Shown here in pieces: positions 23,016 through 34,222 of a stretch of 64,000 bases of DNA. The position numbers were made by a program, and so were the translations under genes. Below the pieces are notes generated by a model. The model ran no database searches and was not told the origin of the DNA. It was given only the letters and a program-made list of their open reading frames with translations. Position 1 is the stretch's first letter; each line of letters begins with the position of its first letter. Location: contig CP085830.1 of the NCBI GenBank assembly GCA_020809705.1, positions 2,418,001-2,482,000 of the forward strand. Reading direction: 5' to 3'. The stretch is from Calonectria ilicicola (taxonomy: Eukaryota; Ascomycota; Sordariomycetes; Hypocreales; Nectriaceae).

Positions 23016-26000
23016 TCAGGCCCATCGCGAGAAATCCACCGACTCAACCATCGAGTCCAACCCGGGTGCAGTTCCGATCTCCGTATCGTTTGTCGTAGTC
23101 GAAGTCGAAATAGTCGAGGATCTATGAGACGTCTGCTCGCTAGTGCTTGTAAAAAAGGTAGCCACACTTGACCTGCGAAGGCTGCTGGGGAAACTGTCTC
23201 GCATAGTGCTGCTTGGTCTGGATAGTTCTCCTGCTTGCTGTTGAGCTAGGCCGCCCAGGGATGATGCCTGAGATGCCGAAGGTGTTAGCTGTCCCGGCTT
23301 GGGTGCGTATCTTTCTCGCAGCTGTTTGATAGCCCTTAGTCGGCTTCGCCATGAACTAACATGTTCGCCGCCCTCGCGATTGGACCACACATGAGAGAAA
23401 ACAGACGCGTTTAGTGCAATTAAGCGAATCAAGCTTGGGAGCGCCTTGAGTGAGACCATTTTGGTCTCCGAAGCTGGTGAGATCTCTGGGAATCCAGGTT
23501 TGCTCATTACCTGAACCCGGTAAAATGACTGCCCACCACCCAAAGGCGAATCCCGTGTTGCAATAAAGGAGGCTCGAGATGCTGGAGTAATGACAATATA
23601 GACAAAGTTAAAGTCGCCTGGGAATGTGTCAAATTTGAAAGGCAAGCCCGAATCGTTGAATACAATGTTGACAAAGTCATTTCCAATGTGGCGCTTTTTG
23701 AGAGTACATCGAGGATCGTGATCAAGGTTCGTGGGCATTTGTGTGGTAACATGGAACACCACCTCGGTGACTCGATCTCGCCAACAAAATGTGTATTGCC
23801 CATCCGAGTCAAACTCGCGATCCAAGCCATGTGTATTAAATGTAGCTCCTTTCAGCTTCGTCAGAGTTCCTAGGTTGTTGAGGAATGTGATGTAATCACT
23901 GCTACCGGACACGTTGGCAAGGATTTCGACTTCATCCGTCTGGCCCTCTCCAATGTAAATCACACCAACTTTATGCCCATCAACTGTAGAGCTACGGTCG
24001 AAAACTCGAATAGACCGTTCGACTGCCTCTTCATCAGGCAAGGGGATTGGGCGCGCGGGTTCCGCTGCTTGGGGAAAGGAGGAAAGTAGCCGAACTAGTA
24101 AATGGCTTGGTAGAATCGTATTGGCAGAGGCTTGGCCCTCTCTTGTAATATCGACATAGTTCTGGGCTTGGTGTGGTGGAGGTGGGCCTAGCGTTTCCCG
24201 GATCGTGTAAACTGATGTTCCTGATGGTTGTCGCTTAATTATCTGTGCCCAGCCAGTATTTATGGCTTGCATCACCGTCACAATGCTATGTCCGACAATC
24301 CATCGTTTTGTAACAATTTCCCCAAAGCGGGCCTCTGTGAAATGGGGATCTTCCGAGGACTCGTTGGCGTCGGCATAGGTAACTCGCTGCATGAAATCAA
24401 CAGACGTGAGTGCTTGCTCATTGTCTGCCTGGCCTTCCTCTCCATCGTTAAACAAGCTTCGTATGATCCACCCAACTAAGCTCGCTCGATCAGGGAGTTT
24501 CAGAGCCAAAAACCAGAAAAGAATAACATGATACGCTAGAGCGTATACATACTGTGGCAGGTCATCCATTGTTCCGGGGTGCGTTACGTCAGTAACATGC
24601 GGGAAGAATGCTGCGGGAGTAGATGGCTCGCTCATTTGACTATTCCGAGAAGACTCCTGCTTGTCTCTAACAGACTGTAGATACCGGATGCAAATGCCAA
24701 ACACAATCTTGTACTCTTCCTCTCTGAAATTGACGTAAACATTATGCTGTCGGCTTAAAGTAGCAAGAAATTCGAGAATATGCACCGAGACATGAGGCTG
24801 GGTGATAATGGTAGACATTTTGGTCAATAGTTGAACCAGGGATTTGCTTGTGGAAAGCGGAAGCTCGTGGCAGCAAATTGACAAGGCATGGATGCAGCAC
24901 TTCGCACTTCGTTCCCAAGTGGTGATACCGTGAACGAAAGTTTTGACAATCTCATCCTCTTCTCCTTTTTGAAAGTAAACATGATAACTGAGAATCATCG
25001 TTAAGCTATGAAAGAGACAAATAGCCACGTCAGCACGTCGTAGACCTGAGGTATTGGGCGGCTCTTGGAAGTTGTTGGTCCGAATATGTTCACATATAAG
25101 TCGCCGTAGTTCCTGGATCTGTGGGATGGAATCTCTAAATAGCGCATGGTTACTCAGTTGGGATGGCAGGTGTACTAGGATGAAGCTATACACTTCCCAA
25201 TTGCACCCATGAAGCAGACTCAAGACGGCCTCGAGCCAGGCAGACACATTTAATGCCACAGGGCCAGCGTCACTGGCGGCTTCTTCATCAACCTTGCTTG
25301 TGGCTTTCTCAGATCCGTTCTTCTCATCGAGGTTATCAGTGACATCAGTCTCAGCTTTGTTAGATTTCGAAACATGTGAAACCAAAACTGGACTAACCGC
25401 CCCGGTAACTTCGTCAGGCAAGGCATCTGGGTCTGGGAGGCTCCACAGTTGATGGTACCGTCCAGTGGGTATTCTAAAACCAGAACCACTGGCAGATCGG
25501 ATCGGAATTCCTCTTTCATGGGCTTGGCTCTGTCCGAAGGAAATTCCTCGCGAGGATCGAGATGTGCCACCATGCTCACTTCTTGATAATCGGAGTGCCT
25601 GAGCAGCTTCTTCGGCTTGTCTCCTCGCTAAAGATTCCTCAGTTCGGCATATGGATGCTGCGAGAAAGTTTGTCTCAAGAACTTTTGTGATGAAAATTCG
25701 ATTGGCCCAGTCACCTCGAAGCCGAAACAAAAGTTTCATCACAGTCAATCGAGCATCTACTTCGCAATGGTTGGATTTCGCAATATTAACCAAGGCATTG
25801 AAAAGGCGGATGCTTTTAGCGCTATGAAACTCCATAGTTTGCACAAACATCTTGACGTAACCCTTAGCGACCACATTTGAGGGTGATTGTCCTGGCGAAG
25901 AGTTGGCCTGGTCGGATGAGGTTGAGGCAAAAAGATTCGGTGAGGCTGGTGAAGTGATAGGCGATTTCAGTCGATCACTCACAACAATACACCTTAATGC

Positions 26001-27899
26001 ATCGATGATATAGTCGAAAAGTTCCATTTCACACGATGCTACGACGGAAATCATCAACGCCATGATGGCCTCCAGAACCGGTACGTCAGTTTCCTCGGCG
26101 ACATCTTGCAACACACTTTTGGCCAAGTGAGGAATAAAGCTTTGCTCAGGATCGTCACCAACGAGGTCAACAATTTCATAAGCATCCATAATAGTTTCCA
26201 GGGCTCGGAGTCGAATATGAGATGATCGGTCGCGATTGCCAAAGAATCCTTCCAGGACCAAAGCCAGGTTGTCTTCCCAGTGCAAGTCGGATGGTGAACA
26301 GCACCTGAACTGTTGAAAATAATCAAGGACAGCAGATACGGTTGCATCCGGAAGTAGGTGGTGGACTTCTGTCAAGAATTTGACCACGGTCTGCCGTGGA
26401 ACAAAATCTCCGGTTTTCTGATTTACAAGGACATCAAGTCGCGTGATAAGAGTGACGAGCTCTCGGTTCACAACTTCAGCGGCGTCCTTGGACTGAACCC
26501 GCACTCTGTCCACCTCCTGTTGCTCACGAGATACTTTCTTGGAGCACTCCGAGGCTGTATCTAAAATCATCGACCAATCTTCGTCAATCATCAGACGATG
26601 TATGTTGCCTGCACCGTCATTGAACAGATCATTGATCAGCTGAAGAACGACACCACAAGTCCGGATGGATGTAGTTGTCTTGACAACAGTCGATAACCCA
26701 TCAGCAAGTAAAGCATAAGGAACAGATGGGTAGCCTTGTTCGGGTGTTTTCGACAGCAGTTTTTGCAAAGCAGCAAGAGCACCACGAATCTCCCGGTTGA
26801 TATCGGTTTCTTTAGTGCCATCGTTTGGAGTGTTCCGCAAAATGTCAAGTAAAATACGAATTGTTGCTGGTCCGTTGTGCGATCTGCAAAGATTGGATAG
26901 AGTGTGCCATGCTTCTTTGTTGAGTTTATCAACTTGATTATAGATGACGCCCAGAACCTGAACGCACCCTTTTAGCTTCCCATCCGGAATCGATCCAAAA
27001 GTCACAATTGCATCAATGACGGCGATGCTCGATCTGAGATCATCCTCCACGTTGGTGCTCACACAAATTGCCAAAAGTTTGTCGATCAATCCATTCACAG
27101 CGGCCTCATCGGCATTATTGAAGCTGAATTTGGTCACGTCAATTAAGAAAGCAAAAAGCTGCGCAAGATTTTTTTCGCCACCATGGGGAGCTACCCGACT
27201 TCTTGAAGGGCCCCTGCTGTTTTTAGCAGCTCGCCGTGGGGCCAGCCGTACCGCATTGTAAGTTTCCCGGAGCCATCGGGTTAACAAAGGAAGGAGTTCA
27301 TAATCAAATCCGGTCAAAACACGGCCATGATGAGTGAGATCAACCAGAGCAGCGAGCTGCAGGTGGAAGTCTTCCGGATTTGAAGGAGCAGACAGGGTCA
27401 TGAAATATTCTTGGCGCTCGAGGTCGGTGGAGGCATCATGCTTGACGCATTCAGTGAGCAGCTCCCAACCAGCCGTACGAGCAGCCGGGGGTTTGGTGGG
27501 CTCGATGAGATCCTTGGCGGCGTACCATATATCCAAGACAGGGTTGAGGGGATACTCAGAAATTGCAAATCTCAGAACGTGGGCAGCATTGATTCGCTCG
27601 GGAAGAGATCCATGTCTAAGAAGGTCGAAGGACTCCATATGATTTGGCGAAAGCCTCTGAGCCGAGTTGGCTGAAGGAGCATGAACGAACTCGGCTGTAG
27701 GAAGCGCTGTTGTGGAAGATGGGGAGGCAATCGAAGGTGACGACTTGGCCTTGGAGCTCGTTAAGCCCCGTAGGACATTAGCGAAACCTCCCGTGCGGGA
27801 TGATTCTGGCGATGACGGAACATCTCCTGGCAGTGGGGACATGTGCTCTTGTGGGGACCCAAGGTCTTGATTGCTAAGGGAGGCTAGACGACGTAGCAT
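23016..27899 (-). CDS. TSC2: Tuberin (TSC2), Rheb GTPase-activating protein
   Basis: One uninterrupted frame of 1627 residues, in the range of tuberins. The N-terminal two thirds is helical-repeat tuberin sequence (HGSLPERINAAHVLRFAISE, then LTRWLRETYNAVR). The Rap-GAP domain lies at about 1310-1470 with GVIYIGEGQTDEVEIL, FHVTTQMPT and HIGNDFVNIVFNDSG; Asn1407 in HIGND is the expected catalytic asparagine thumb, followed by FNFVYIVITP. The tail is Ser/Thr-rich and disordered. With TSC1 (hamartin) it turns Rheb to the GDP form and so restrains TORC1 when nutrients are scarce. I start at the ATG at 27899; the frame opens earlier but without ATG. A second in-frame ATG 19 codons on (MSPLPGDVPSSPE) is also possible. 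A six-codon upstream frame (27942-27922) ends 22 nt before the start. Confidence 0.95.
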   Translation of the reverse strand: MLRRLASLSNQDLGSPQEHMSPLPGDVPSSPESSRTGGFANVLRGLTSSKAKSSPSIASPSSTTALPTAEFVHAPSANSAQRLSPNHMESFDLLRHGSLPERINAAHVLRFAISEYPLNPVLDIWYAAKDLIEPTKPPAARTAGWELLTECVKHDASTDLERQEYFMTLSAPSNPEDFHLQLAALVDLTHHGRVLTGFDYELLPLLTRWLRETYNAVRLAPRRAAKNSRGPSRSRVAPHGGEKNLAQLFAFLIDVTKFSFNNADEAAVNGLIDKLLAICVSTNVEDDLRSSIAVIDAIVTFGSIPDGKLKGCVQVLGVIYNQVDKLNKEAWHTLSNLCRSHNGPATIRILLDILRNTPNDGTKETDINREIRGALAALQKLLSKTPEQGYPSVPYALLADGLSTVVKTTTSIRTCGVVLQLINDLFNDGAGNIHRLMIDEDWSMILDTASECSKKVSREQQEVDRVRVQSKDAAEVVNRELVTLITRLDVLVNQKTGDFVPRQTVVKFLTEVHHLLPDATVSAVLDYFQQFRCCSPSDLHWEDNLALVLEGFFGNRDRSSHIRLRALETIMDAYEIVDLVGDDPEQSFIPHLAKSVLQDVAEETDVPVLEAIMALMISVVASCEMELFDYIIDALRCIVVSDRLKSPITSPASPNLFASTSSDQANSSPGQSPSNVVAKGYVKMFVQTMEFHSAKSIRLFNALVNIAKSNHCEVDARLTVMKLLFRLRGDWANRIFITKVLETNFLAASICRTEESLARRQAEEAAQALRLSRSEHGGTSRSSRGISFGQSQAHERGIPIRSASGSGFRIPTGRYHQLWSLPDPDALPDEVTGAVSPVLVSHVSKSNKAETDVTDNLDEKNGSEKATSKVDEEAASDAGPVALNVSAWLEAVLSLLHGCNWEVYSFILVHLPSQLSNHALFRDSIPQIQELRRLICEHIRTNNFQEPPNTSGLRRADVAICLFHSLTMILSYHVYFQKGEEDEIVKTFVHGITTWERSAKCCIHALSICCHELPLSTSKSLVQLLTKMSTIITQPHVSVHILEFLATLSRQHNVYVNFREEEYKIVFGICIRYLQSVRDKQESSRNSQMSEPSTPAAFFPHVTDVTHPGTMDDLPQYVYALAYHVILFWFLALKLPDRASLVGWIIRSLFNDGEEGQADNEQALTSVDFMQRVTYADANESSEDPHFTEARFGEIVTKRWIVGHSIVTVMQAINTGWAQIIKRQPSGTSVYTIRETLGPPPPHQAQNYVDITREGQASANTILPSHLLVRLLSSFPQAAEPARPIPLPDEEAVERSIRVFDRSSTVDGHKVGVIYIGEGQTDEVEILANVSGSSDYITFLNNLGTLTKLKGATFNTHGLDREFDSDGQYTFCWRDRVTEVVFHVTTQMPTNLDHDPRCTLKKRHIGNDFVNIVFNDSGLPFKFDTFPGDFNFVYIVITPASRASFIATRDSPLGGGQSFYRVQVMSKPGFPEISPASETKMVSLKALPSLIRLIALNASVFSHVWSNREGGEHVSSWRSRLRAIKQLRERYAPKPGQLTPSASQASSLGGLAQQQAGELSRPSSTMRDSFPSSLRRSSVATFFTSTSEQTSHRSSTISTSTTTNDTEIGTAPGLDSMVESVDFSRWA

Positions 27900-29846
27900 G
27901 TTAGCAGAGAACCTGGTGTCCTTATGCAAATTGAGCCGTCATCGGTAGGGTAGCTCGATCGATGAGAAACAAAAGTACAAGCAAAGCGATATGGACGAGG
28001 GGAGGGGGGACAACGGTGGTCGCTGGGGAATCAGAAATAGGTGCTGCGTATCGAGTGACAAAGTGTAAAGGGTCGAAACGAGGGCATTCGGATATAGTGT
28101 GTCCGGTTTTCTCGTGCGATGAGTGCGGCGAACGTCGTAGCGTCTCGGGTATGGGATGCAAGTAAGTCAAGTGGGCTGCGCAGGCAAGTCTCACCGGCGA
28201 ATCATGTGCTACGGAGGCTGAAGGAGTGCCTGTTGAAGGAGATAGGTGTGAAATAAAGGAAGCGGCTCCAGCAGTGGCCACCAAGAAGTCAAGAATCAGG
28301 TAGAATATCGTTGGTTGTAAGAAACACAAGATGTTGGAGTTTGTGACGATGGCGGGTACGAATGGCAGACGGACGGTAGAGGAGGGTACGATGGTGGGGA
28401 CCAGAAAGTAGCTGGCGAGCCCCAGGCGGAAGCAGAGGCGGGCCGAAGGGGCAGAGCAGGAGCTGTGAAGCAGCTGGGCTAGCGAAAATTTCTGTCGGTC
28501 ATCGGATAAAGGTGTCGGAGAAGGAGTCGTTGGTGAAAGATTTCAAGCCGTGATGGAAGCGGGATGTTGATTGAAAATTGAAGGAGAGCGCCAGACTCTG
28601 ACCAAGAGGAAGGCGGCGGGAGGAGGTAGCTGCAGGGCCTGTCGATCAGGCGAGGTACTTAGTGAAAAGTACATGGGCGTGGTACTTGGCCCGCTTGGGC
28701 ACCTGCCACCTCGGCTGAGGTACCTTTCCTCTTTTGCAACACACCAACTCGCCCGACAGTTCAGACGCAGACCCAAGGGCCCCACCAATCGAGAGCCGAT
28801 AGTGCGTCGCTGTTCCGACCCTGTGGCTGGTTTTAGGGGTCAGAGGCCAAGCAACCCATGAGGGGATCCCACCAGATGCAAAAGGGCAGCTATCCATGTA
28901 CAGTACCTACTGCTGACACCTCTGGTTGTCCAGTCCTGGACGGAGCTGGGGATGTAGGTCCAGGGCAGCCGGCAGCGTGCCTTACCTTGCCTTGCCGTCC
29001 AAGACTGGCGAGCCAATCAAGCCGGGTGTCAACAGCATGCTGGACTGACCAGCTGCTGCGTACCTGCAGTATTGTGGATGACGGGGAATCGGCAAAGCGA
29101 GGTCATTCTTGATGCACTAGACAAAACAGGGGATAGTATACTGAGCATCAATCGGTGCATCGTGCGCATTGAGGGTATGACCTGGCCTCTCTACGGAAGG
29201 ATGCGAGAGGGCTCTATCTGTTTAGACGGGCTAGTCCTGACACCGACCTGGGGGAATAAGTAACCACACCGTGGTTGTGGGTAGCTGTTGTGTGGTACAT
29301 GTCTTGTACAAGGTCAGCCAGCAAGGAGTAAAAAGCGCGATGGAGGGGAGGTGGGTTGTTTTGGACCAAGACATTTCACGACGAACATATTTCAAGCCCG
29401 AATTCCTCGGTTGATTCCGCCTAGGAGAAGCATGATTGAGGATATCAAGGTATTAATTTGCACGAAGGAGATTCTGCCAACAAATGTATGTACCTGGGCG
29501 CTTGTAATTTTTTTTCCAGAAGTCGTCTATTGACTTGCAAAAAAAGAGAAAGAAGAAGAAGAAAAGGATGTTACAACAATCTCTCTTGTGAGAAGCTACA
29601 ATGGCGGCATTGTGAAGATGAAATCCAGCGGAATTTGACTTAGGGAGACACTCGACTCACTTTAGAAACATCACAATTGAATCCATCCAGCCTCTGGTAG
29701 CGTGGCCAAATTGGGATGGACCCATGATCTGTGGTTAGGTGAGTGCACAGGGCAGGTGGGGATACATTTCCGATCCAGTGCACCCCTTGAAAGATTTGTC
29801 CCTCTCCCACCATCTCCAAGCTGTCTGGTAAAGAAATAAATATCAT

Positions 29847-29903
29847 AAATAAATAAATAAAGCATAAATTATATACATAAATTTATGTTTTATTTATTTA
29901 TTT
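29847..29903. repeat. A/T-rich inverted repeat with 23-nt arms
   Basis: The arm 29847-29869 (AAATAAATAAATAAA then GCATAAAT) is the reverse complement of 29881-29903 with a single G/A difference; the spacer is 11 nt. It could form a hairpin or be the trace of a small inverted-repeat element. It lies about 420 nt before the CSE1 start. Confidence 0.75.
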
Positions 29904-30046
29904 TTCGGCCATCAGATCGAAGTTTAGAGTAGTTGAGTTATGTATCCAAAGTGAAGCAAACACAGGGGTACCATCTTTCAAGGGTTGTGTTTTAGCAAGC
30001 TGAGGAGGGTCTTCCAGGTGCCCACCACTGCTACCGTGCGCCTGGA

Positions 30047-30090
30047 GGGGACCTACTAGAGGGGGGACCTACTAGAGGGACCTACCAGAG
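30047..30090. repeat. Three tandem copies of a 14-16 nt unit upstream of CSE1
   Basis: Units GGGGACCTACTAGAGG, GGGGACCTACTAGAG and GGGACCTACCAGAG follow one another, the third with one T/C change. They end about 234 nt before the CSE1 start codon. Whether they bind a factor is unknown. Confidence 0.75.
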
Positions 30091-30323
30091 GTGGCCTAGT
30101 AGATGTGCTGGTGTATGACCGCTCCTCACTATCCAGCGCGACTGTTTAAAAAAAAAAAGCTTTCATTTGTTTATTTCTGTTTGCCTAAGCGACCGAGCTT
30201 TCTGGACCTCAACAGCTTACCGCATCCAACCTTCCGCCAACTCTGGCCTCCACCGCCGCCTCTTACTCTTTTCCTCCTTCAACCTTCAACCTTTCCCTTT
30301 CCCCTCCTCGTGCAATCTTCATC

Positions 30324-33300
30324 ATGGCCGCCGACATTGGTCACATCTCCGAGTTGCTCAATGCAACACTGGATCCCGCCGAACATCGCAAAGGTACCCA
30401 GCTCTTCCTTTGCTCTCAGTCGTTGCCCCGCGATCCTCGCTAAACAAACCCTCTAAACAGCCGAGTCTGCTCTCAAGATCGAGGCCACCAAGCCACAATA
30501 CTCCCTGAGCCTGCTCAACATCGTCAGCTCCGACGCGCTTCCTCCCAAGACCAGACTCGCTGCTGCTTTGGCTTTCAAAAACTTCATCCGAACCAACTAT
30601 GTGGTGTGTAGTCCTTGCCACATCTCGCTTTAGCCATCTCGCTCCTCCCATCAACCCATCGCCGATGGAATATCGAAGCTCACACCCATATATAGGACGA
30701 AGAAGGCAACTACAAACTGCCCGAGGTCGAGGTCACAACCATCAAAGAGCTTCTCATCGGCCTGATGATTCAGTCTCCTTCAAACATCCAGGCTCAGCTC
30801 GGCGATGCCATTAGCGTTATTGCCGATTCTGATTTCTGGAGACGGTGGGAAACTCTTACCAATGTACGTCCATGTCTCTCACAAAAATACATTACTAACC
30901 ACACCTTCAGCAACTCGTCACCCGGTTCTCTACCACCGACCCGAAGATCAACGTCGGCGTTCTAGAAGTTGCACATTCCATCTTCGTACGATGGCGACCA
31001 TTGTTCCGCACCGACGAGCTCTATATGGAGATCAACCACGTCATCGAGACCTTTGGAAGCCACTTTGTCAATTTGCTAGTGGTATGCTTCCATGATTCTG
31101 GCCAACACATTTCCAATACTGACAGGATGTCGTGTAGACAACCGATAGAGAAATCACCAAACTCTCTGAGAACCCAAGTAACAAGGAAGCTCTAAAAGGA
31201 TGGTTCGAGACCTTGGATCTCCAGATCAAGATTATGTATGACATGTCCTGTCACGATCTGCCGCCTATTTTCGACGAAAATCTTGCCAGCATCTCCGAAC
31301 TCCTCCACAAGTATCTTGAATACACCAATCCTCTACTCGAAACCGACGACGATACCGAGACGAGCATAGTGGACACCGTCAAGGCCGATATCTGCGAGCT
31401 CCTGGAGCTCTACGTAGTCAAGTTTGACGAAGACTTTTCCAAATATTGCCAGCCTTTCATCCAGAAGGCCTGGAGCCTGCTATCGTCAACCGGCACTGAG
31501 ACCAAGTTCGACGTTCTTGTCAGCAAGGCCCTGCACTTCCTCACAGCCATTGCCTCAACCAGAGAACATTCTGCCATCTTCAATAATGAAGAGGTGCTTA
31601 CTCAGATTGTGGAGAAGGTCATCTTGCCAAATGTAGCACTTCGTGAATCTGATTTAGAGTTGTTCGAGGACGAACCCATTGAATTCATCCGACGGGATCT
31701 GGAGGGCTCTGACACAGACTCGAGGCGTCGATCCGCCACCGACTTCTTGCGAAAACTTCAGGAAAAGTTCGAGGCTCCCGTCACCACGGTCGTCTCCAAA
31801 TACATCAACCACTACCTTTCCCAAGGCAAGTCGGACTGGAAGGCCAAAGATACCGCCATCTACCTCTTCATCTCCATCGCCGCCAAGGGTGCTGTCACCG
31901 CTGCTCAAGGTGTCAAGACTGTTAATCCTCTCGTCAATGTTGTGCAATTCTTTGAGCAGCACATCGCCCAAGATCTCATCAACCAAGGCGTGGAACCTAT
32001 CTCCAAGGTTGATGCGATCAAGTATCTCTACACCTTCCGCAGCCAGTTGTCCAAGGAGCAGTGGAAGCAGGTTTTGGGTCCCTTGATCCAGAACCTAAAC
32101 TCCGAAAACTATGTCGTTTACACGTATGCCGCTATTGCTGTGGAGCGTGTCTTGTTCCTCACTGATGATGCGAGCATCCCTGTTTTCCCTCGAGCTGACA
32201 TTGAGCCTTTTGCTAAGGATCTCCTCGGCCACCTCTTTAAGCTTATCGAGAAGGATAGTAGCTCCACTAAGCTTCAGGAGAACGAGTTCTTAATGCGCTG
32301 TGTCATGAGAATCCTCATCGTCATCAAGGATGGTGCTGTATCCATCCTGGAGAACGTCCTTACGCACCTCATCCTCATTACCAACGTTATGAAGCAGAAC
32401 CCGAGTAATCCTCGCTTCTATTACTATCATTTCGAGGCCATTGGTGCACTTGTTCGATACTGTGCCCCCTCCAATGCTGCCCTTTTCAACGATAAATTGT
32501 GGGGTTCTTTCCATCAGATTCTCGTAGAAGATGTTACGGGTATGCTTTCCAATCTCCTTCTTTCGATCGTTCGCGCTAACCCGTTCTAGAATTCATGCAG
32601 TATGTGTTCCAGATTCTTGCTCAGCTTCTTGAGTCCAGTCCAGCCGACACTATCTCGGACAATTACAAGGCTCTTTTGGGACCCTTACTCAACCCTCCCC
32701 TATGGGACACCCGAGGCAACGTTCCCGCTTGCACTCGACTGCTTTCGGCCGTTATACCTCGTGCGACTCAAGCCATCATTGCAGAAAACCAGATTGAGCC
32801 TGTACTTGGTATTTTCCAGAAGTTGCTCGGTGGAAAGAAGTCCGAGGTACTCGCTTTTGATCTTCTTGACTCCATCGTAAAGTCATTTGAGCCGTAAGTT
32901 TCCCCATGCCTTCCTACATTGAGTCTTCCTCTAACAGATTCTCTAGCTCGGTATTGGAACAATACTTTGGTACCATCCTTCGCCTGCTCTACACCAAGTT
33001 GCAAGGAAACCCTGCAGATTCATTCAAGCTGCGATTTGTTAGGTTTTACCACCTTGTATCTGCAAGATTGGAGATTGGATATGGTGCGGATTACTTTATC
33101 AAGCAATCCGATCAAGTTGAGGATGGCGTATTTACCAAGGTTTACCCTGCGTTCGTTCTTGCTGAAACGGAGAAGCTGGCTCGTCCCGTTGACCGCAAAG
33201 TCGCAGTCGTTTCTCTCACAAAGACTCTTTGCGACTCCCAGGCATTCGGCCAGAAGTTCATGAAGGGCTGGGCCAATAGTTGCCGAATCCTGCTGTCTCT

Positions 33301-33574
33301 ACTAGCTAACCCACCTGTCGTGGCTGCTGGAACCGGTGATGAGATTGTTGCTGAGGCTGATGTTGACGACATTGGGTTTGGCATGTCTTTCACTGCTCTC
33401 AACACCTGCAAGGGTCTTGCTCGAGACGATTTCCCTGACGTCCTTGATGTTACCAAGTGGGTCAAGGAATATATGGTCGGTGCAAACCAGCGACATAGCG
33501 GAGCTATTGAGGGCTTCATCGGCCAGCGTCTAAGCCCTGAGGAGCAGGAAGCTATTGCGAAATACATCCGATAA
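30324..33574 (+). CDS. CSE1: Importin-alpha re-exporter (CAS/exportin-2)
   Basis: Seven exons (30324-30393, 30461-30603, 30696-30863, 30911-31081, 31138-32539, 32590-32893, 32947-33574) give 961 residues, matching the yeast and human proteins (about 960-970). Introns are 47-92 nt. The N-terminus (ISELLNATLDPAEHRKAESALK) is the importin-beta N-terminal HEAT repeat that binds Ran-GTP; SDFWRRWETL, NKEALKGWFETLD, DLPPIFDENL, FEDEPIEFIRRDLEGSDTDSRRR and NPSNPRFYYYHFEAIGALVR are CSE1 family landmarks, the last two being the strongest. The protein carries importin alpha back to the cytoplasm with Ran-GTP. The intron before TTDREITK must end at GTGTAG; the nearer GACAG would add DVV and a stop. Early introns cluster in the first 700 nt, as often in fungal housekeeping genes. 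Confidence 0.96.
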
Positions 33575-34048
33575 TCAGTTCTAGTCATGCCTCCCAAATT
33601 AAAACAATGGGGCTGAGGAAGAGCAGCTTAGCCAGGTTCCTCACTTGACTTGGTGAGCCCGGGTTGTGCCAACGTGTGAGTTGATAGACTAGGAGCCTAG
33701 GAAGATGGTAACGCCTTGATGAGAAATAAAGATCGAATTGGATGGGCAGGGAGAGGTATCGCAAGATTCAAATTAACATACAATGTAGTGAAAAAAAAAA
33801 GGGCATGGGAATTTCAAACGGAAGAAATCAAGAAGAGCCTTGCTTGATTCACGAACATATTTAATGAGTTTTTCCTACACGCACACATACATTTTGCTAA
33901 GTGCACTCATACGACGACTTGCTCTAGCTCTGCTGGCTCGAAAATTCCCAAGAAAATTGTCAGGCAATTAAGTCTCCCCCATTTCCCCTCTTATTATTTA
34001 TTTCTTTATTTATTTCTTTATTTATTTCCTTACTTATTTCTTGGTTTT
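33575..34048. other. Convergent gap between CSE1 and the 57-residue gene
   Basis: About 470 nt of 3' flank for both genes. It ends in a (TTTATTTATTTC)n-type run at 33995-34041 immediately past the stop of the small gene. No further frame of interest. Confidence 0.5.
33995..34041. repeat. TTTATTTATTTC tandem repeat in the 3' flank of the small gene
   Basis: Three to four imperfect copies of a 12-nt unit, the last ones changed to TTTCCTTACTTATTTC. Read on the minus strand it lies in the 3' UTR of the 57-residue gene as an AAATAAAT-rich stretch and could supply polyadenylation signals. Confidence 0.7.
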
Positions 34049-34222
34049 CTATTGGTAGATCTTGGAGTCGACCTCGATGTTCGCGTTGAGCCCGTTTTCG
34101 ATGAGCTTTAGTTGGTACTCGGTGTACGACGCGAGAGGCAATCGCTTGTAGAGAGTGCCATCGGCATACCTCTCGGCAGATGGGTGGTTTTGATTATGGA
34201 GGATGCGGCGCTCGAATGACAT
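34049..34222 (-). CDS. Small basic protein of 57 residues, unknown function
   Basis: ATG at 34222, TAG at 34051-34049, single exon. The product begins MSFERRILHNQNHPSAERYA, continues DGTLYKRLPLASYTEYQLKL and ends NANIEVDSKIYQ. It has no signal peptide or membrane segment, is charged throughout and looks like compact globular sequence with ordinary codons, unlike the low-complexity frames around it. I think it belongs to a small conserved fungal family of hypothetical proteins but cannot name it. Its start codon lies at the edge of a long inverted repeat, and an A/T-rich repeat follows its stop. If not a gene, it would be an unusually clean chance frame. Confidence 0.6.
   Translation of the reverse strand: MSFERRILHNQNHPSAERYADGTLYKRLPLASYTEYQLKLIENGLNANIEVDSKIYQ

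Larger units (their letters stand above)
27900..30323. other. Divergent intergenic region between TSC2 and CSE1
   Basis: A 2.4 kb stretch with both promoters. A minus-strand open frame at 27922-28329 ends in the TSC2 leader and reads as Pro/Thr/Ser-rich chance sequence. Near CSE1 lie an A/T-rich inverted repeat (29847-29903) and a short tandem repeat (30047-30090), listed separately. Pyrimidine-rich sequence runs into the CSE1 start. Confidence 0.55.

Noticed and set aside
27922..28329. 135-codon minus-strand frame directly upstream of TSC2
   Set aside because: Pro/Ser/Thr-rich with no domain, and it ends in the TSC2 leader; read as leader or promoter DNA.
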